In this document: positions 43,990 through 52,549 of the stretch, piece after piece
Position numbering within the stretch: the first letter of the stretch is position 1
Layout of the letters: each line of letters begins with the position of its first letter
NCBI RefSeq assembly: GCF_000300975.2
Contig: NZ_AEEC02000027.1
Location: 1-64,000 of the forward strand
Origin: Herbaspirillum frisingense GSF30
GTDB taxonomy: Bacteria > Pseudomonadota > Gammaproteobacteria > Burkholderiales > Burkholderiaceae_D
Direction: 5' to 3'
Length of the DNA stretch: 64,000 nucleotides
Program-made: the position numbers and the translations under genes
Notes under the pieces: generated by a model
What the model was told of the DNA's origin: nothing
Seen by the model: the letters and a program-made list of their open reading frames with translations, nothing else
Databases searched by the model: none

Positions 43990-45023
43990 TTGCTTTCCTG
44001 GTAGCGGTTGTGGATGTCGAGCACGTCATTCCAGCCGGCGAAGAAGGCCTCCACGCAGCGCGGGTCGAAATGACTGCCGGCATTGTCGCGCAGATAGAGC
44101 GAGGCGTCTTCCAGGCTCCAGCCTTTTTTGTAGGGGCGCGTCGAGGTCAGTGCATCGAACACATCGGCCACGGCCACGATGCGGCCATAGAGCGGGATGT
44201 CTTCGCCCTTGAGACCGTTCGGATAGCCGCTGCCATCCCACTTCTCGTGGTGGGTGCGGGCGATCAGCGAAGCCGTCTGCAGCAGCGGGGAAGGGCTGTC
44301 GCGCAGGATGTCGGCGCCGATCTGGGCGTGCAGGCGCATGACCTTGAGTTCTTCCTCATCCAGCCGCCCGGGTTTGAGCAGGATATGGTCGGGGATGCCC
44401 ATCTTGCCGATGTCGTGCATCGGCGCGGCATTGAACAGCAGGTCCTGTTCTTCCTGAGGCAGGCCCAGTTGGGCGGCGATGATGCGGGTGTAGTTGGACA
44501 TGCGCAGCAGATGCTCGCCGGTCTCGGGGTCGCGATAGCCGGCCGCGCGCACCAGCAGGTCCATGGAGTTCAGCGCCAGGGTATTGCTCTGGTGCGACTT
44601 CTGTTCCACTTCTTCGGCCAGGTGTTCGATCTTCTGGCTCATGGCCAGCTGCGACTTGCGCATGGCCAGCATGTTCTTGACCCGCGCCAGCAGCTCCACC
44701 CGGTTCACCGGCTTGGAGAGGAAATCGTTGGCCGTCATCTGCAGCGCCTGGTGGCGTACCTGCAGGCCCATGTCGGCGGTGATCATGATGACCGGCGTCA
44801 TTTCCTGGCCCGGCATGGCGCGAAAGCGCGACAGGAAACCCAGGCCGTCCATGCCCGGCATCATGTAGTCCAGCAGGATCAGGTCGGGCTCGTGGGTGCC
44901 ACACCAGTCCAGCGCCTCATAGGCGTCCGGACAGGTGCTGATGCTGGTGTCCGGCAACTGCGCCAGCATGTGCGTGAAAAGTGAAAGATTGGTCTTGTCG
45001 TCATCGACGATCAGTATTTTCAT
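43986..45023 (-). CDS. Response regulator with HD-GYP c-di-GMP phosphodiesterase output
   Basis: 345 residues. Receiver at ~1-120 (LIVDDDKTNLSLF, phospho-Asp in LILLDYMMPGMDG). HD-GYP domain at ~150-340 with PMHDIGKMGIPDHILLKPG, THHEKWDGSGYPNGLKGEDI and VADVFDALTSTRPYKKGWS; all HD and GYP residues are intact, so it should hydrolyse c-di-GMP. Four-base overlaps with the genes on both sides show coupling. It is the likely output of the hybrid kinase encoded just upstream. Confidence 0.95.
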   Translation of the reverse strand: MKILIVDDDKTNLSLFTHMLAQLPDTSISTCPDAYEALDWCGTHEPDLILLDYMMPGMDGLGFLSRFRAMPGQEMTPVIMITADMGLQVRHQALQMTANDFLSKPVNRVELLARVKNMLAMRKSQLAMSQKIEHLAEEVEQKSHQSNTLALNSMDLLVRAAGYRDPETGEHLLRMSNYTRIIAAQLGLPQEEQDLLFNAAPMHDIGKMGIPDHILLKPGRLDEEELKVMRLHAQIGADILRDSPSPLLQTASLIARTHHEKWDGSGYPNGLKGEDIPLYGRIVAVADVFDALTSTRPYKKGWSLEDASLYLRDNAGSHFDPRCVEAFFAGWNDVLDIHNRYQESK

Positions 45024-47194
45024 GTGCTCCCCCGGCCCCTCTGTTGTATGTGATCACGCAGCGCGGCGAATGCGGTGGCACATTCCCCGGCCAGCGTGCG
45101 TACCTGCGCCAGTTCCCCCTGGCGGGCAGCGATTTCCATCTGACGTCCCAGCTGACCCAGTGCCTGTATCCCCAGGTTCAGGCAACTGCCGGCCAGGCGA
45201 TGGCCCAGGGCCTGGATTTCGCCCAGCAGGGGTTCGCTGGCCTGGACCTGGCGCGCCAGGTCCTCCATCACGGGTCCGGTATGTTCGATGAACATGTCCA
45301 GCATGTCGCTGGCCAGCCCGGTGTCCTCGCCAAAGAGTTCCTCCAGGCGGGCTTCGTCGATGATCGGCAAGGCCTGCTCGGCCGCCTGCTGCGGCGCTGC
45401 GGGCGGCAGGTAATGCGTCAGCATCGCCGCCAGTTGCGAGCGCAGCAAGGGCTTGGTCAGATAATCGTCCATACCCGCCTCCAGGCATTGTTCGCGATCA
45501 CCGGCCATGGCATTGGCGGTCATCGCGACGATGGGGGTATGCATCAGCTCGCCCTGCATGCGCCGGATGCGGCGCGTGGTTTCGTAGCCATCCAGGACCG
45601 GCATCTGGCAATCCATCAGGATCAGCGCATAGTCGCGCTGCGCCAGCTTTTCCAGTGCCTCCGCACCATTGGAGGCGATATCGACTGCGTAGCCCATGGC
45701 ATTGAGCTGGTACACCGCCACCTTCTGGTTCATTACGTTGTCTTCCACCAGCAGCAGGCTATGCGCCTCCTGCGGCCCCTGCAGCCCTGGCGAGCGCGCC
45801 AGGACCGCTGGCGCTGCATCGACCTGCTGCTCCCCCTTGCCCGTTCCATTCATCTCCCCCATCACCGCGCGCAACAGCTGCTGCTTGCGCAGCGGCAACT
45901 GCAGCACGGTGGCTGGGGTGGGTGTTGGTGATCCGTCTATATTAAGGCCGTGTACGCCGTGGTCAAGCAAGACGCACGTCATGCCGGGGCGGGCCGACTG
46001 CAGCTGCGCCAGTACCGCCGGGGCCGGCATATCGCGTACCTCCGAACTGACGATGACGGCATCGATGCCCGTGGTCGTGGCCAGGGGGCCGGTCAGCGCG
46101 GCCAGGGCGTCATTGGCACTGCCGTAGCGCACTGTCTCCAGACCGGCCGCGCGCAGGGTTTCATGCAGCATGGCGGCACTGGCGTCGTGGGTTTCGATGA
46201 GCGCCACCTGTCGCTTTTTGGCTGCAAAGCTTCTGGGCGGCAACGCCGCCGATGTCGCCACAGGAATCCCCAGTTCGAACCAGAAACAGGAGCCCGCACC
46301 GGGGCTGCTGTCGACGCCGATATTGCCGCCCATCAGTTCGACCAGCCGCTTGCAGATCGACAGGCCCAGGCCGGTGCCACCGTATTGCCGCGTGACCGAA
46401 CTGTCGGCCTGTGAAAACGGCGAGAACAGGCGCCGCATGGTTTCCTCATCCATGCCGATGCCGCTGTCGCGCACCTCGAAGCGCAGCCGGCAATGATCAC
46501 CCGCCACGTGCAGCGCCTGCACTCGCAAGAGCACCTCGCCGCGGTGGGTGAACTTGAGCGCATTGCCCAGCAGGTTCAGCAGGATCTGGCGGATGCGACC
46601 GGGGTCGCCCAGCAGCCTGGGCGGCAGACGCGGATCCACATGCGCCAGCAGGCGCACCTGCTTTTCGCGGGCCTTGAAGGAGAGCGCTTCGGCGCTGGCT
46701 TCCACCACTTCCAGCAGATCGAACTCGACCACGGCGATGTCCATCTTGCCCACATCGATCTTGGAAAAATCGAGCACGTCATTGACGATGCCCAGCAGGG
46801 CATTGGCCGAATCCTCGATGGCCTTGGCGAATTCGGTCTGCTGGCTGTCCAGGCGTGTGGTGCGCAGCAGGCCGGCCATGCCCAGCACGGCATTCATGGG
46901 CGTGCGGATTTCATGGCTCATGGTGGAGAGGAACGCGCCCCGGGTCAGCATGGCGTGATCGGCCGCCTCCTTGGCCAGTACCAGGCTGCGTGCGGCACGC
47001 TGGTTCTCGCGCATGAAGCGCAACAGGATCAACGCCCGCACTCCCCACAGCGCCAACAGGCCCAGCGTGAGCCAGGCCGGCAGATCGGTCTGCCACAGCG
47101 CGAACACCGCCAGCGCCGCAAAGCAGGCTTCCGACAGCAGCAACAGCACACGCCCGTCGCGCGGCGCTGATGGAGGGACTGCCTCTGGTCTCAC
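45020..47194 (-). CDS. Hybrid sensor histidine kinase with receiver and HPt domains (BarA/EvgS class)
   Basis: About 724 residues. Two adjacent hydrophobic helices near the N-terminus, HisKA (FLSTMSHEIRTPMNAVLGMA), HATPase (LLNLLGNALKFTHRGE, DSGIGMDEET, TGLGLSICKRLVELMGG), a degenerate receiver-like segment (~330-440, lacking a clear phospho-Asp), a true receiver (LLLVEDNVMNQKVAVYQLNA, LILMDCQMPVLDGYE) and a C-terminal HPt (ALGHRLAGSCLNLG). A phosphorelay kinase. GTG at 47194 has GGAG eight bases upstream; a GTG at 47254 is an alternative whose codon lies inside a GGAGGTGATC. Confidence 0.92.
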   Translation of the reverse strand: MRPEAVPPSAPRDGRVLLLLSEACFAALAVFALWQTDLPAWLTLGLLALWGVRALILLRFMRENQRAARSLVLAKEAADHAMLTRGAFLSTMSHEIRTPMNAVLGMAGLLRTTRLDSQQTEFAKAIEDSANALLGIVNDVLDFSKIDVGKMDIAVVEFDLLEVVEASAEALSFKAREKQVRLLAHVDPRLPPRLLGDPGRIRQILLNLLGNALKFTHRGEVLLRVQALHVAGDHCRLRFEVRDSGIGMDEETMRRLFSPFSQADSSVTRQYGGTGLGLSICKRLVELMGGNIGVDSSPGAGSCFWFELGIPVATSAALPPRSFAAKKRQVALIETHDASAAMLHETLRAAGLETVRYGSANDALAALTGPLATTTGIDAVIVSSEVRDMPAPAVLAQLQSARPGMTCVLLDHGVHGLNIDGSPTPTPATVLQLPLRKQQLLRAVMGEMNGTGKGEQQVDAAPAVLARSPGLQGPQEAHSLLLVEDNVMNQKVAVYQLNAMGYAVDIASNGAEALEKLAQRDYALILMDCQMPVLDGYETTRRIRRMQGELMHTPIVAMTANAMAGDREQCLEAGMDDYLTKPLLRSQLAAMLTHYLPPAAPQQAAEQALPIIDEARLEELFGEDTGLASDMLDMFIEHTGPVMEDLARQVQASEPLLGEIQALGHRLAGSCLNLGIQALGQLGRQMEIAARQGELAQVRTLAGECATAFAALRDHIQQRGRGST

Positions 47195-47574
47195 GAAATG
47201 ATCTCCATGCTTTTTTGAACTCCGATGGTGGCTGGCAGGGCGGCGCGGGATCACCTCCCCAAGGCCTGGGACATTGAAATCAATTATAACGAATTGGTTT
47301 GTAAATTGTGAAAATTGCTTTATTCGTTCGCATTCTAGCCACGAAATGGGGTCAGGAAAAGGCAGGAAAAACCCGATGGGTTTGTTGTGGATAAGTCAAA
47401 AAGTCTTTATTGAAGCCGCTCATCGACCGATCGAGTCAGTATCGATGGTGAAAAAATCAACTGTGTTAATTTATCCTGCCAAATTAATTTAATTGATTTA
47501 ATCGATAAATTTAACTAAAATAGATTCATAGTCGAAGAATGCAGTGGCCCAACTGATGACAAGGAGCCTGCGAT
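47195..47574. other. AT-rich intergenic island with one DnaA-box word
   Basis: The 380 bp between the divergent hybrid kinase gene and the gene at 47575 are far more AT-rich than the rest of the window, especially 47281-47330 and 47455-47530. TGTGGATAA at 47396-47404 is a perfect DnaA box on the minus strand (TTATCCACA). It should hold two divergent promoters. No gene seen. Confidence 0.6.
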
Positions 47575-47880
47575 ATGAACAATCTGAACAATCCCCCCTC
47601 GAAGGTACTGTCCCGTCCGCATCTGCTGCGCTGGAGCGCCACGCTGCTGATCGTGACACTGGTGCTGTGCGGCTGGTCGCGCCAGCAGTTGCAGGCCGCC
47701 ACCACGGCGCGGCTGGCCGTTTCGGCCGTGGTGCCCACGCGCTGCAATGTGGTGGTGCAGATCGTCAACGGCAGCGCTGCCGTCTCCAATACCTGCGGCG
47801 GGGTGATGGCCGGCAGCCCGGATGGACGGGCACTGCTGCTGGTGGACCAGCGCGAACGCTCGGTGCTGGTGGTGTACTGA
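47575..47880 (+). CDS. Small secreted protein with a spore-coat-U-like start
   Basis: 101 residues. A basic N-terminus, a signal helix (ATLLIVTLVLCGW) and a mature part starting near ATTARLAVSAVVPTRCNVVV, with a second cysteine in SNTCGG. That opening resembles the first strands of spore-coat U/fimbrial-type secreted domains, but the protein ends early, so it may be a truncated or minimal version. AAGGAGCCTGCGAT precedes the ATG. Stands alone before yajC. Confidence 0.55.
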   Translation: MNNLNNPPSKVLSRPHLLRWSATLLIVTLVLCGWSRQQLQAATTARLAVSAVVPTRCNVVVQIVNGSAAVSNTCGGVMAGSPDGRALLLVDQRERSVLVVY

Positions 47881-48068
47881 TTGCCGGCCTCTTCCCAAAC
47901 CTCATTCCCCGACCTGATTTCTCACCTGATCCCCGACCGGTCCTGACCCCGCCTGCCACGGCGGCTCCTGCCGCGCGCCCCTCCAGGGCGGCGGCCGTGA
48001 AAATAGCCATTTCTCCCTTGATCTGCGGCAAGACGTCCCGATTTGGCGTCATAGCGCTGGTGCAGTGC

Positions 48069-48074
48069 TAGAAT
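48069..48074 (+). promoter_or_regulatory. Extended -10 promoter candidate for yajC-secDF
   Basis: TGCTAGAAT (TAGAAT at 48069-48074 with upstream TG) lies ~37 bp before the yajC start. No good -35 at standard spacing is seen, consistent with an extended -10 type. It would let the Sec genes be expressed apart from queA-tgt. Confidence 0.45.
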
Positions 48075-48110
48075 GCAGGGCTATTTTTTAATCAACCTTT
48101 GGAGCCTTAC

Positions 48111-48443
48111 GTGTTTATTTCCGACGCATACGCGCAAACGGCCGCAGCAGCCCCTGGTGGCGCGATGGGCAACCTGGCCAGCTTCCTGCCGATCATCCTG
48201 ATGTTCGTGGTGTTGTACTTCCTGATGATCCGCCCGCAGATGAAGCGTCAGAAAGAACAGAAAGCCATGATGGACGCACTGGGCAAGGGCGACGAAGTCG
48301 TCACCTCCGGTGGCATGCTGGGTCGCATCACCAAGGTGGCCGATGGCTACATCACCATCGAAGTGGCTGAAGGCACCGAAGTCGTCGTGCAAAAGGGCGC
48401 TGTCACCACCCTGCTGCCCAAGGGCACCATCAAGGGCCTGTAA
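48111..48443 (+). CDS. yajC: Sec translocase accessory subunit YajC
   Basis: 110 residues starting at GTG 48111, six bases after TTTGGAG. One transmembrane helix (LASFLPIILMFVVLYFLMI) followed by the family motif RPQMKRQKEQK and a small beta domain (GDEVVTSGGMLGRITKVADG). YajC forms a membrane complex with SecDF and YidC at the Sec translocon. secD follows after 155 bp. Confidence 0.95.
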   Translation: MFISDAYAQTAAAAPGGAMGNLASFLPIILMFVVLYFLMIRPQMKRQKEQKAMMDALGKGDEVVTSGGMLGRITKVADGYITIEVAEGTEVVVQKGAVTTLLPKGTIKGL

Positions 48444-48598
48444 TGGCCTGACCGGTTCGGTCGGCCCGCGTGCCGGCGAACCCATGGGCGCATCGCTGAT
48501 GCGCCCATCTTGTTAGAACCCTGCGGTTTTTCCACCCGGGTTCTGAACAGGGCGGCAGGTCCCTGCCGTCCTCTCCCGCAAGCACGAAGCACAAGACC

Positions 48599-50503
48599 AT
48601 GAATCGTTACTCTCTCTGGAAATACGCACTGATCGTCCTGGCCCTGCTGTTCGGCGTGATCTATACCGTCCCGAACTTCTTCGGCGAGTCCCCCGCGGTG
48701 CAGATCAGCAGCGCCAAGTCGACCCTGAAGGTCGAACCCGCCGTGGCCGGCCGGGTGGATCAGATCCTGAAACAAGGCAATCTCGGCGCAGAGAGTGTGG
48801 CGTTCGACAACACCGGTTCGCAGCCCTCGGTGCGCGCGCGTTTCGCCACCACCGACATCCAGTTCAAGGCCAAGGCCCTGCTGGAAAAGGAACTCAATAC
48901 CGACCCCAGCGACCCGACCTATATCGTCGCCTTCAACCTGCTGCCCAACACGCCGCAGTGGCTGCAGAGCCTGCACGCCTTCCCGATGTATCTGGGCCTG
49001 GACTTGCGCGGTGGTGTGCACTTCCTGATGCAGGTCGACGTCAAGGCCATCGTCAACAAGCGTCTGCAAGGCCTGCAGGCCAGCGTGCGCGGCCTGCTGC
49101 GTGACAAGAACATCCGCCACAGCGGCATCAACCGCAGTGGCGACAGCATCGAGATTTCCTTCCGCGATGCCGATACCCGTAACAAGGCCCGCGCCGCCCT
49201 GGGCGAACTGCAGGAAATGCTGCTCACCGACGCCGGTTCGGGCGATGACCTCAAGCTGGTCGGTACCCTGCGTCCGGAAGCCATCAAGCAGACCCAGGAA
49301 GACGGCGTCAAGCAGAACATCAGCACCCTGTCCAAGCGCGTCAACGAGCTGGGCGTGGCCGAGCCGCTGATCCAGCGCCAGGGCGCCGAGCGCATCGTGG
49401 TCGAGCTGCCGGGCGTGCAGGACGTCTCGCGTGCCAAGGACATCATCGGCCGTACCGCCACCCTGGAAGTGCGCATGGTCGACGAGAGCGTGGTGCGTGG
49501 CACCGAAGAGACCTCGGCCATCCCCTTCGGCTCCGAGCTGTTCAAGGTCGGCAAGGGTGCCCCGGTGGTCCTGAACAAGGAACCGGTACTGACCGGCGAC
49601 TACATCTCCAACGCCTCGGCCAGCTTCGATGAAAACCACCAGCCGGCAGTCAGTATCGACTTGAATGGCGACGGCGGCCGCAAGATGCGCGAAGCCACCC
49701 GCGACAAGGTCGGCAAGGCCATGGCCATCGTCCTGTTCGAAAAGGGCAAGGGCGAAGTCCTGACCGTGGCCACCATCCGTTCCGAACTGGGTTCGCGCTT
49801 CCAGATCACCGGCATGGGTTCGCCCGAAGCCGCCAGCGACCTGGCCCTGCTGCTGCGCGCCGGTTCCCTGGCCGCACCGATGGACATCATCGAGGAACGC
49901 ACCATCGGCCCGCAACTGGGTGCCGACAACATCAAGAAGGGCTTCGACTCGGTGCTCTACGGCTTCCTGGCGATGGCTGTCTTCATGGTGATCTACTACC
50001 AGCTGTTCGGTTTCTTCAGCGCCCTGGCGCTGTCGGTGAACGTGCTGCTGCTGGTGGCCCTGCTGTCCACGCTGCAGGTGACGCTGACCCTGCCGGGTAT
50101 TGCCGCCATTGCGCTGGCACTGGGTATGGCGATCGACTCCAACGTGCTGATCAACGAACGCATCCGTGAAGAACTGCGCGCCGGCAATTCGCCACAGGCC
50201 GCCATCGCGGCCGGTTTCGACCGCGCCTGGGCGACCATCCTGGACTCCAACGTGACCACCCTGATCGCCGGCCTGGCGCTGCTGATCTTCGGTTCCGGCG
50301 CCATTCGCGGCTTTGCCGTGGTGCACTGCCTGGGCATCCTGACCTCGATGTTCTCGGCCGTGTTCTTCTCGCGCGGCGTGGTCAACCTCTGGTATGGCCG
50401 CAAGAAGCGCCTGACGGGCCTGGCCATCGGCCAGATCTGGAAGCCCGAGAGCGAGGTGCTGTCCACCTCCGGCAAGGCTTCCGCCAAGCGCGACGTCAAG
50501 TAA
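48599..50503 (+). CDS. secD: Protein translocase subunit SecD
   Basis: 634 residues. First transmembrane helix at ~8-25 (ALIVLALLFGVIYTVPNFFG), large periplasmic P1 region (~30-430) with the signature GLDLRGGVHFLMQVD, then five transmembrane helices from ~455 (GIAAIALALGMAIDSNVLIN carries the conserved Asp). SecD uses the proton gradient to assist late protein export. It is followed by secF after 84 bp. Confidence 0.97.
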   Translation: MNRYSLWKYALIVLALLFGVIYTVPNFFGESPAVQISSAKSTLKVEPAVAGRVDQILKQGNLGAESVAFDNTGSQPSVRARFATTDIQFKAKALLEKELNTDPSDPTYIVAFNLLPNTPQWLQSLHAFPMYLGLDLRGGVHFLMQVDVKAIVNKRLQGLQASVRGLLRDKNIRHSGINRSGDSIEISFRDADTRNKARAALGELQEMLLTDAGSGDDLKLVGTLRPEAIKQTQEDGVKQNISTLSKRVNELGVAEPLIQRQGAERIVVELPGVQDVSRAKDIIGRTATLEVRMVDESVVRGTEETSAIPFGSELFKVGKGAPVVLNKEPVLTGDYISNASASFDENHQPAVSIDLNGDGGRKMREATRDKVGKAMAIVLFEKGKGEVLTVATIRSELGSRFQITGMGSPEAASDLALLLRAGSLAAPMDIIEERTIGPQLGADNIKKGFDSVLYGFLAMAVFMVIYYQLFGFFSALALSVNVLLLVALLSTLQVTLTLPGIAAIALALGMAIDSNVLINERIREELRAGNSPQAAIAAGFDRAWATILDSNVTTLIAGLALLIFGSGAIRGFAVVHCLGILTSMFSAVFFSRGVVNLWYGRKKRLTGLAIGQIWKPESEVLSTSGKASAKRDVK

Positions 50504-50587
50504 GCGACGGCTCACCCGAAACAGCAGCACAGCCAGATTTGAGCCGGTCGCCCCTCTTGTGGCGCGACCGGCACCGAAAGGATAGTG

Positions 50588-51532
50588 ATGGAATTTTTCC
50601 GCATCAAAAAAGACATTCCCTTCATGCGTCATGCCCTGATCTTCAATGCGATCTCGGCACTGACCTTCGTGGCCGCGGTGTTCTTCCTGTTCTCCAAGGG
50701 ATTGCACTTCTCCATCGAATTCACCGGCGGCACGGTCATGGAAGTGGCCTACAACAAGCCGGCCGACCTGGAAAAGATCCGCAAGTCCATCGAAGGACTG
50801 GGTTATCGCGACACCCTGGTGCAAAGCTTCGGCACCGCCCAGGACGTGATGATCCGCCTGCCCGCGCAGGCCGGTGTGAACGCCAGCCAGCAGAGCGAGA
50901 AGGTCAATGCCGCGCTGAAGGCGGACGACCCGGACGTGCGCCTGCAACGGGTGGAATTCGTCGGCCCGCAGGTGGGTGACGAGCTGGCCCATGACGGCCT
51001 GCTGGCGCTGGGCATGGTGGTGCTGGGCATCGTGATCTACCTGGCCTTCCGCTTCGAGTGGAAGTTCGCGGTGGCGGCGGTGATCGCCAACCTGCACGAC
51101 ATCATCATCATCCTGGGCTTCTTCGCCTTCTTCCAGTGGGAATTCTCGCTCACCGTGCTGGCCGCCATCCTGGCCGTGCTGGGGTATTCGGTCAACGAAT
51201 CGGTGGTGGTCTTCGACCGGGTGCGTGAAGCCTTCCGTGACCGCCGCTTCGGCAAGCTGTCCGCGCCGGAAGTGCTGAACCACGCCATCACCAGCACCAT
51301 GTCGCGTACCGTCATCACCCACGGCAGCACCGAAATGATGGTGCTGGCGATGTTCTTCTTCGGTGGCCCGACGCTGCACTACTTCGCGCTGGCGCTGACC
51401 ATCGGCATCCTGTTCGGCATCTATTCGTCGGTGTTCGTTGCCGCCGCCCTGGCTATGTGGCTGGGCGTCAAGCGCGAAGACCTGATCAAGCCGGTCAAGG
51501 TCAAGGACGAGAACGGCGGCGCCGTGGTCTGA
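50588..51532 (+). CDS. secF: Protein translocase subunit SecF
   Basis: 314 residues from ATG 50588 (the preceding GTG at 50585 is too close to AAAGGATA). Six transmembrane helices; hallmark stretches LHFSIEFTGGTVMEV, GYSVNESVVVFDRVREAFR and SRTVITHGSTEMMVLAMFFF. Partner of SecD. A strong terminator at 51552-51583 closes the yajC-secD-secF unit. Confidence 0.97.
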   Translation: MEFFRIKKDIPFMRHALIFNAISALTFVAAVFFLFSKGLHFSIEFTGGTVMEVAYNKPADLEKIRKSIEGLGYRDTLVQSFGTAQDVMIRLPAQAGVNASQQSEKVNAALKADDPDVRLQRVEFVGPQVGDELAHDGLLALGMVVLGIVIYLAFRFEWKFAVAAVIANLHDIIIILGFFAFFQWEFSLTVLAAILAVLGYSVNESVVVFDRVREAFRDRRFGKLSAPEVLNHAITSTMSRTVITHGSTEMMVLAMFFFGGPTLHYFALALTIGILFGIYSSVFVAAALAMWLGVKREDLIKPVKVKDENGGAVV

Positions 51533-51551
51533 TCCCGCACCACCGCCAATG

Positions 51552-51583
51552 AGGGCCGCAGCGTTCGCGCTGCGGCCCTTTTT
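51552..51583 (+). terminator. Rho-independent terminator after secF
   Basis: A 12-bp stem ending GCAGCG-TTCG-CGCTGC with the stable UUCG tetraloop, followed by five T residues. Confidence 0.92.
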
Positions 51584-51664
51584 CGTGAGAATCCCGCAAG
51601 GACGCAAAGCCGGGATAATGCTTTACTTCACCCCATTGCATCACCGAATGACGTTTTTTTGATC

Positions 51665-52531
51665 ATGAGCACATCCACCGACCTGCACGATATCGACTAT
51701 GAACGCCGCTTCGGCGGCGTGGCCCGCCTGTATGGCGCCGCCGCTCTGCAACGCTTTGGCCAGGCGCGGGTGTGCGTGGTCGGGGTAGGGGGCGTGGGAT
51801 CGTGGATCGTCGAGGCACTGGCGCGCAGCGCCATCGGCCATCTCACCCTGATCGACCTCGACAACCTGGCCGAATCCAACGTCAACCGCCAGATCCACGC
51901 CCTCACCGAGACCCTGGGTCAGGCCAAGGTCACGGCCCTGCATGAGCGTATCCGGCAGATCAATCCGACCTGCGTGGTGACCGAGGTGGAGGATTTCGTC
52001 GATCCCGAGAATGTGGAGCAGATGCTGGGTGGCGGACGGTTCGACTACGTCATCGATGCCATCGACAACGTGCCGGCCAAGGTCGCCATGATCGCCTGGT
52101 GCCGCAAGAACGGCATGCCCATGGTCACTATCGGCAGTGCCGGCGGCCAGATCGATCCCACGCAGATTGAAATCCGCGACCTCTGCCGCACCGAGCAGGA
52201 ACCGCTGTTGGCCAAGGTACGCAAGCGCCTGCGCTCGCAGCACGGCTTCCCGCGCGGGACGAAGAACAAGTTCCACATCGATGCCGTGTTTTCCACCGAA
52301 CCCCTGCGCTTTCCCGAGTTGGCCGAGGGTGAGGTTTGCGAGGTTGCTCCCGCCGAAGACATGGATGTCGGCGAGGATGTCGTCGACAGCACGCAAGCCG
52401 GTGTTACCGGCCTCAATTGCGCCGGCTTTGGCTCGGCCATGGTGGTGACCGCTACCTTCGGCCTGGTGGCGGCCGCCCATGTGTTGAAGAAGCTGGCCGC
52501 ACAGGCCGATATCGCTGCCGCAGCCGGGTGA
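51665..52531 (+). CDS. tcdA: tRNA threonylcarbamoyladenosine dehydratase TcdA (CsdL)
   Basis: 288 residues. E1-like ATP-binding fold: RRFGGVARLYGAAALQRFGQ, nucleotide loop VCVVGVGGVGSWIVEALARS, acidic LIDLDNLAESNVNRQIHA and the DAIDNVPAK segment. The family cyclises t6A37 to ct6A in tRNA. Unlike ubiquitin-type E1 enzymes it lacks zinc CxxC pairs. Ribosome site is poor. Stands alone. Confidence 0.94.
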   Translation: MSTSTDLHDIDYERRFGGVARLYGAAALQRFGQARVCVVGVGGVGSWIVEALARSAIGHLTLIDLDNLAESNVNRQIHALTETLGQAKVTALHERIRQINPTCVVTEVEDFVDPENVEQMLGGGRFDYVIDAIDNVPAKVAMIAWCRKNGMPMVTIGSAGGQIDPTQIEIRDLCRTEQEPLLAKVRKRLRSQHGFPRGTKNKFHIDAVFSTEPLRFPELAEGEVCEVAPAEDMDVGEDVVDSTQAGVTGLNCAGFGSAMVVTATFGLVAAAHVLKKLAAQADIAAAAG

Positions 52532-52549
52532 ACTGCAGGCCGTCAGCCC

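Noticed and set aside
47396..47404. DnaA box as evidence of a replication origin
   Set aside because: A single box, with no cluster, no dnaA/dnaN/parAB genes nearby; not enough for an origin.
48347..51607. 1086-codon open frame on the minus strand across secD and secF
   Set aside because: It is a shadow of GC-rich coding DNA: composition is His/Gln/Gly/Arg-rich without domains, and the plus strand encodes two complete, conserved Sec proteins.
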